Positions 6,987-10,479 of a DNA stretch of 10,479 bases are shown piece after piece. The stretch is from JBKQWK01 sp052139595. Its GTDB lineage: Bacteria; Actinomycetota; Thermoleophilia; UBA2241. The notes beneath the pieces were generated by a model. It saw only the letters and a program-made list of their open reading frames with translations, had not been told where the DNA came from and searched no databases. The translations under genes and the position numbers were made by a program. Position 1 is the first letter of the stretch, and each line of letters opens with the position of its first letter. The stretch lies in contig JBKQWK010000103.1 of assembly GCA_052139595.1 (NCBI GenBank), positions 1-10,479 of the forward strand. Reading direction: 5' to 3'.

Positions 6987-8219
6987 TCACGCGTCGACGG
7001 CCAGGAACCCCCGGATCTTCTCGAGCCAGTCGGGGATGGCGATCTGCTGGGGGCAGAGCGCCTCGCAATCGTGACACTGCGTGCACGCCTCGGCGCGCGC
7101 GGGCTCCGGCAGCCAGCCGTAGGCGAAGCGCGCCGCCGCCGGCCCGCCGTTGTAGATGATCGCCTCGTTGTAGAGCCCGAGCACTTCGGGAATGGCGACG
7201 CCGCTCGGGCAGGGCAGGCAATAGCGGCAGTTAGTGCAGTCGATCGGACTGCAAGACAGATACGCATCGCGGACCTGACGATACACGTCGAGCTCGTCCG
7301 GCCTGAGTACGTCCACGGCGCCGCGCTCGGCGCAGGCGAGGTTCTCCTCGAGCTGCTCCATGCTGCTCATGCCGGAGAGCAGGAACGACACCTCCTCGTG
7401 AGCCCAGACCCACTGCAGCGCCCAGTCGACCGGCGAGCGCGGCGCCGCGCCTGCGGCCTCGCGCCGCGCGTTGGCGGCGGCCCAGAGCTCAGCGACCGCC
7501 TCCGGTGGTCGTCGCGCCAGCCGGCCGCCGCGCAGCGGCTCCATGACGATCACGCCGAGCCCTCTGGCCGCGGCATACTCGAGCCCCCGCGTGCCCGCCT
7601 GAAACTCCTCGTCCATGAAGTTGTACTGGATCTGGCAGAACTCCCAGAGGTCGGTGGCGTCGAGGACCTCCTCGAAGACCGGGTACTGGTCGTGAAACGA
7701 GAACCCCAGATGGCCGATGCGCCCGGCGGCCAGCGCCTCCTCAGCCCAGGCGAGCACGTCGTACTCGCGAAGCTTGGCGACACTGCCGGCGCGCAGGCCA
7801 TGCAACAGGTAGAAGTCGACCGAGTCGAGCTGCAGGCGCTCGAGCTGCTCGCTGAAGTAGCGCTCACAGTCGTCGTGCGACTGGACCCTGAACATGGGCA
7901 GCTTGGTAGCCACCTTGAGCCGACCGCGCAGCTCGGCGAAGCCGGCGTCGCCCGGTCCGAACAGGTCGCGGGCCACGACGGGCAACGCCTGGCCGAGCCA
8001 CCGTTCGCTGGCGCCGTCGTGATAGGGGTAAGCCGTGTCGATGTAGTTGACGCCAGCCTCGACGGCGCGACGCAGCATGGCGTTGGCGGTCTCGACGTCG
8101 ATGCGGCCGTAGGCGTCGCCTGTCGCCGCGGCACCATCTGGCAGTTGCGGCAGGCGCATGGCTCCGAACCCTAAAGCGGACGGTCGAAAGTCGATCCCGC
8201 CGAAGCTTCGATACTGCAT
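6987..8219 (-). CDS. Aldo/keto reductase with C-terminal 2x[4Fe-4S] ferredoxin domain
   Basis: A 410-residue predicted oxidoreductase. The N-terminal AKR barrel (MQYRSFGGIDFRPSALGFGA) has tetrad residues Asp61 and Tyr66 (YIDTAYPYH), Lys106 (VATKLPM) and His140 (FYLLHGL). After SFLLSGMSSMEQLEENL a ferredoxin-like tail carries two cysteine groups: CTNCRYCLPCP from residue 328 and CTQCHDCEALCP from 379. This is the spacing for two [4Fe-4S] clusters and matches the known AKR-ferredoxin family of anaerobes. Electrons may therefore pass through Fe-S clusters as well as, or instead of, NADPH. Start ATG at 8219 has AGGAG four bases upstream; a longer frame to 8264 overlaps it and is rejected. It is followed by the nitroreductase and preceded by the tautomerase remnant. 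Confidence 0.94.
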   Translation of the reverse strand: MQYRSFGGIDFRPSALGFGAMRLPQLPDGAAATGDAYGRIDVETANAMLRRAVEAGVNYIDTAYPYHDGASERWLGQALPVVARDLFGPGDAGFAELRGRLKVATKLPMFRVQSHDDCERYFSEQLERLQLDSVDFYLLHGLRAGSVAKLREYDVLAWAEEALAAGRIGHLGFSFHDQYPVFEEVLDATDLWEFCQIQYNFMDEEFQAGTRGLEYAAARGLGVIVMEPLRGGRLARRPPEAVAELWAAANARREAAGAAPRSPVDWALQWVWAHEEVSFLLSGMSSMEQLEENLACAERGAVDVLRPDELDVYRQVRDAYLSCSPIDCTNCRYCLPCPSGVAIPEVLGLYNEAIIYNGGPAAARFAYGWLPEPARAEACTQCHDCEALCPQQIAIPDWLEKIRGFLAVDA

Positions 8220-8304
8220 CGTTCTCCTCTCAGTGAGGGTCTGGTCGGTCAGAGCCGTCGTCACATCAGCGGTCCTTCAGTCTCTCCGAGAGGAGCACGC
8301 CGGC

Positions 8305-8490
8305 CTAGGCCATGTTGTCGAAGGCGTTCTCCGTGACGATAACGACGAAGGCTTCTTTGGGGATTCGGTGATCTCGCTGGCGGCGTCGGTAAGCACTTTG
8401 GCGAGCCTCTCCTTCATGATCTGACCCCATTCGTTGGTCCACTTTTCATGACTCATCTGTCCAGATCTTGGCAACGTGGATTTGCTGCAT
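8305..8490 (-). pseudogene. 4-oxalocrotonate tautomerase-like protein, frameshifted twice
   Basis: ATG at 8490 with AGGAG five bases upstream begins MQQIHVAKIWTD and soon hits TGA. One base out, the frame continues SHEKWTNEWGQIMKERLAKV and LTDAASEITESP. A second shift at a CCCC run gives KEAFVVIVTENAFDNMA and a TAG at 8305-8307. The reassembled protein of about 61 residues has the beta-alpha-beta layout of small tautomerases (ERLAKVLTDA helix, KEAFVVI strand). The family's catalytic N-terminal proline is missing: residue 2 is Gln. This could be an already inactive paralogue or part of the decay. It sits 85 bases upstream of the Fe-S reductase and probably shared its transcript. Two opposite-sign indels in so short a gene also fit sequencing error. 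Confidence 0.65.
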
Positions 8491-8807
8491 ACTGTCTCCT
8501 CTTGTTTGGCTAGCGCTCGGGTAGTGCGTGGAGCAGTAACACCGTATGGAGCGGCGATCAGCGCTTTGATTCCAGTCTACAGACCTCTGATTTACCGGGA
8601 TTTTCTGCTTCCGTCGACATCGCCTGCCATCTCGTTCGGACGATTTGGCTGCCGTTCGGGCAGCGGCGCTGCAAAAAACTGTCGTTGCTGTGGTTGTCAA
8701 CGCGGCCGCCAGGGCCTCGTCGTAGCGCCCGGCAGCCTCTTTTTGCCGGCCGACCGCAACGTCGCTGTAGAGGTCTATCGTACTGCCGATTCGCGGGCTA
8801 CGCTGCC
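8491..8807. other. Gene-free interval upstream of the tautomerase remnant
   Basis: A minus-strand open stretch includes IDLYSDVAVGRQKEAAGRYD and EALAAALTTTA, with no start or family I can name. The promoter for the leftward operon should lie here, but I see no good -35/-10 pair. Confidence 0.35.
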
Positions 8808-8834
8808 AGTGCCTTGAAATCCGTCCACAGGGGC
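8808..8834 (+). repeat. Left terminal inverted repeat of the MITE-like element
   Basis: This 27-base arm matches the inverted right arm at 8979-9005 with one mismatch. It is preceded by TGCC. Confidence 0.75.
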
Positions 8835-8978
8835 TCGGCTTGTCGGCGTCGGCCGTCCGCCAGTACGCAGGGGATGCTTTCGAAGACTTACGACGACGCC
8901 GCCAGGTGCGGCTACGGGTTGCAACAAACGCTCCAGAATCGCCGCGTGGACGGGCGCGAGGGTAAGTATGGTTCAATG

Positions 8979-9005
8979 GCCCCTCTGGACGGATTTCAAG
9001 GCACT
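8979..9005 (-). repeat. Right terminal inverted repeat of the MITE-like element
   Basis: This arm is the inverted partner of 8808-8834. It is followed directly by TGCC, repeating the left flank. Confidence 0.75.
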
Positions 9006-9103
9006 TGCCGCATAGCCGCGCTGACCGCAAGATTCACTGCCTACCTAGTGTTTTCTCGTCGGCAGCGTGGCGGCGAGAGACGCCCTGTGCGGCATCTTCT
9101 GAC

Positions 9104-9132
9104 GCCGGACAGGTTTGGTAGACCTGTCCGGC
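9104..9132. repeat. Perfect 11-bp inverted repeat, operator or terminator candidate
   Basis: GCCGGACAGGT and ACCTGTCCGGC flank a 7-base spacer. It lies 135 bases upstream of the pilin-like gene. No T-run follows on either strand. It could be a regulator-binding dyad, a U-less terminator insulating the pilin gene, or an element end. Confidence 0.5.
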
Positions 9133-9266
9133 TGGAGGGACCAACGGCGACGTCCATCTCTACGCGCATCCCGCTCCGCCTGGATATTCCTGCCTGGACG
9201 ACTGTTCTATGGTGAAGACAGGCACGAATGCCCATGATCGTGGTAAGACCAGCGCCGGAGGCGACG

Positions 9267-9836
9267 ATGACCCGCACTACAGCAAAGCGCAGCAGCGAGA
9301 GCGGTTTTGCCGTCCTCCAGGCGCTGATTGTCTTCGCCCTCTTCGCCCTCTTCGCTGCCCTTGGGATCCCGGCCTTCGCCTCCCAGGCAAAGAGGGCGGT
9401 CCTCCGGCAGAACACTGCCAGCCTTGCATCACAGGTGCGGAGCTACCTGGCGCTCGACCTCAGTCCCGTGTATGTCGCCGATGCTGTCCAGCCAGCCGGC
9501 GGCCTCGGCAACCCAGCCGCCCTCTCCACGGTGCTCGCGGGCGCCCTGCGCACGGGCATCGCTGGCCGCTTCGTGAATCCCTTTAGCAGTAGTCGCGTGA
9601 TCGTCTGCGCGAGTGCGCCGCCCTCGTCCGTGGGCAGCGCCCGTCCCGCCGTCTGGATCACCGACGATGCGCACTACGCTTACGCCGCGTTCAGGTCGTC
9701 GCCGGTGACGAAGTCTCAGCTCGCCGGGACCCTCGTGGTCGTCTTCGGCGTCCGTGCTAACCTCGCCACGATCGACGTCTTCTACGTCGACGCCTCAGGG
9801 GCGCGTTCGCCCCAGGCCGCGGCGCTGGCACTCTGA
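9267..9836 (+). CDS. Type IV pilin-like (pseudopilin) protein, orphan
   Basis: A 189-residue protein with a class III signal. A 13-residue basic leader ends in Gly13, followed by FAVLQALIVFALFALFAALG, the hydrophobic N-helix that anchors prepilins in the membrane and packs the filament core. Prepilin peptidase would cut between Gly13 and Phe14. Position +5 is Gln, not the usual Glu. The remainder (ASLASQVRSYLALDL, then a Val/Ala/Ser-rich region with short beta-like stretches) resembles the globular part of GspG/PilE-like proteins, but I see no calcium-loop motif. ATG at 9267 is chosen because GGAGG lies five bases upstream; the ATGs at 9228 and 9234 lack one. No prepilin peptidase or assembly ATPase is nearby, so it would depend on a system elsewhere. 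Confidence 0.75.
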   Translation: MTRTTAKRSSESGFAVLQALIVFALFALFAALGIPAFASQAKRAVLRQNTASLASQVRSYLALDLSPVYVADAVQPAGGLGNPAALSTVLAGALRTGIAGRFVNPFSSSRVIVCASAPPSSVGSARPAVWITDDAHYAYAAFRSSPVTKSQLAGTLVVVFGVRANLATIDVFYVDASGARSPQAAALAL

Positions 9837-9840
9837 GCTA

Positions 9841-9865
9841 CAGCGCCGCGGGCTCGCCAGCGCTG
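9841..9865 (+). terminator. Imperfect stem-loop just after the pilin-like gene
   Basis: Outer arms CAGCGC and GCGCTG enclose GCG/CGC around a GGCT loop with small internal bulges, five bases after the stop codon. No T-run follows. Termination is inferred from position and G+C-rich pairing. Confidence 0.35.
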
Positions 9866-10259
9866 AGCGACGCGAGGTGGTTGGAGGGTCGCGCTGAGTG
9901 GCACTCTCATCGCCCCGCTCGGTCCGGCAGGGTTTCCCGACCGAGTGACCAGGGGCTTGCTCGCCTAATGTGCGAGGAAACACGAAGGCACGCGCTCGGG
10001 GTTACACGACGTGCCTACCGAGCACCCTTGCATAGGCGAGTGGCACTGGCAATGTAAAACGCGTGGAGTGAGGTGACGAGGCGATCGCCCCCCAAGTGGC
10101 GCATGAGCCAGACTCGCGACTATCCGACCGACTACCGCTATAGAATGTCGGTGACAACGTCGTGTGAGCGGAGAGTTCGTGAGCAAGGGGCACGGCCACT
10201 ATCCAGTAGTGCCCCAACCCGTGGCCCACGAAAAGGTTGGAAGCGAAGGATAGCTACCT
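9866..10259. other. Intergenic region before the hsdM remnant
   Basis: No gene is supported. It ends with the hsdM ribosome site (GAAGGA about 8-10 bases before the GTG at 10260). TATAGA at 10139-10144 could be a -10 element, but no matching -35 is seen. An inverted repeat lies at 10187-10215. Confidence 0.4.
10187..10215. repeat. 7-bp inverted repeat in the hsdM leader
   Basis: GGGGCAC and GTGCCCC lie 15 bases apart. A nested CACTA/TAGTG pair within the same stretch could form a competing hairpin. It sits 45-70 bases upstream of the hsdM start and could be an operator or leader structure. Confidence 0.3.
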
Positions 10260-10352
10260 GTGTTTGAGCAAGCCTTCAAGAACATCGACGCCATCCTGCG
10301 CCAGGAAGCGGGCTGTACGACTGAGCTCGACTACACCGAGCAGACATCGTGG
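10260..10352 (+). pseudogene. hsdM: Type I restriction-modification methyltransferase HsdM, N-terminal stub
   Basis: GTG at 10260 with GAAGGA upstream opens FEQAFKNIDAILRQEAGCT, then TELDYTEQTSW. This is the very conserved N-terminus of HsdM, the DNA adenine methyltransferase subunit of type I restriction-modification complexes. The family continues LLFLKYL and has about 480-500 residues with an NPPF catalytic motif. Here HsdM sequence stops after 31 codons and HsdR sequence starts in another frame. The ribosome site and start are intact, so a short useless peptide may still be made. Family assignment is confident; whether the truncation is biological or an assembly join is open. Confidence 0.8.
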
Positions 10353-10479
10353 CTTCGGTGCCTATGCGCCCGACTTCTTCGACTTCATTGTCATCGATGA
10401 GTGCCATCGCGGCGGCGCCAACGACGAGAGCACCTGGCGCGCCATCCTGACCTACTTCGCCCCGGCGCTGCAGCTCGGC
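10351..10479 (+). pseudogene. hsdR: Type I restriction endonuclease HsdR, internal fragment (runs off the window)
   Basis: From 10351 one frame reads GFGAYAPDFFDFIVIDECHR, then GGANDESTWRAILTYFAPA and LQLG at the window end. This is the DExH (DECH) motif II region of the HsdR translocase, which drives DNA translocation before cleavage. The expected continuation is LTATP. HsdR's N-terminal PD-(D/E)xK nuclease domain and Walker A motif should precede it by several hundred residues but are absent. The frame is one base off from the hsdM stub, so no fusion protein results. The piece lies directly against hsdM codon 31, with no hsdS between. Confidence 0.8.

Larger units (their letters stand above)
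8808..9005. mobile_element. MITE-like element, 198 bp, with 27-bp terminal inverted repeats
   Basis: The left end 8808-8834 begins AGTGCCTTGAAATCCGTCCA. The right end 8979-9005 is its reverse complement, with 26 of 27 positions identical (one C/G mismatch, then AGGGGC). The bases just outside are TGCC on both sides (8804-8807 and 9006-9009), consistent with a 4-bp target-site duplication. The 144-base interior has no supported coding sequence, so the element would be non-autonomous and need a transposase supplied elsewhere. I cannot assign an insertion-sequence family from the ends. A long RNA or DNA hairpin is an alternative reading, but the flanking duplication favours transposition. Confidence 0.7.

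Noticed and set aside
7071..8174. Plus-strand open frame of 367 codons opposite the Fe-S aldo/keto reductase
   Set aside because: The opposite strand encodes a complete enzyme with its catalytic tetrad and eight cluster cysteines. This frame is the antisense shadow.
8446..9030. Minus-strand open frame of 194 codons through the MITE-like element and into the tautomerase start
   Set aside because: It joins the element's interior to the tautomerase N-terminus by a chance open frame; the tautomerase has its own ATG and ribosome site at 8490.

Overview
The window is a G+C-rich bacterial stretch (roughly 60% by eye). It carries eight intact genes, seven of them on the minus strand, set among long tracts of decaying genes. 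Strong GGAGG-type ribosome sites, GTG/ATG starts and the gene content (Fe-S aldo/keto reductase, nitroreductase, flavin reductase) suit an actinobacterial or Chloroflexota-like anaerobe or facultative anaerobe. No ribosomal RNA or other marker settles the taxonomy.

Layout: (1) 42-641, plus strand: the remains of two genes, an uncharacterised conserved protein and a TrmO/TsaA-type tRNA methyltransferase, frameshifted and joined by what looks like a deletion. (2) 1096-5350, minus strand: a small-molecule redox block of MBL-fold protein, short-chain dehydrogenase, flavin reductase, aldo/keto reductase and carboxymuconolactone-decarboxylase-like protein. Only the last two are tightly spaced. (3) 5351-6289: a decayed tract with an integrase N-terminus and a broken unknown gene. 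(4) 6290-8490, minus strand: a tautomerase-like pseudogene upstream of an [4Fe-4S]-tailed aldo/keto reductase and an FMN nitroreductase, probably one transcript. (5) 8808-9005: a 198-bp element with 27-bp imperfect terminal inverted repeats and a 4-bp target duplication, MITE-like. (6) 9267-9836, plus strand: an orphan type IV pilin-like protein. (7) 10260-10479, plus strand: the first 31 codons of hsdM fused out of frame to the DECH-box region of hsdR, the scar of a collapsed type I restriction-modification operon.

The intact genes look like accessory metabolic or detoxification enzymes acting on carbonyl, quinone, nitro or aromatic compounds through flavin, NAD(P)H and Fe-S chemistry. No substrate can be assigned. 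The more distinctive signal is structural: two gene-to-gene deletion fusions, several single-base frameshifts, an integrase stub and a MITE-like element. This suggests a former mobile or defence region in decay, or possibly an error-prone assembly. I found no convincing new multi-gene system, no CRISPR array and no tRNA or rRNA.
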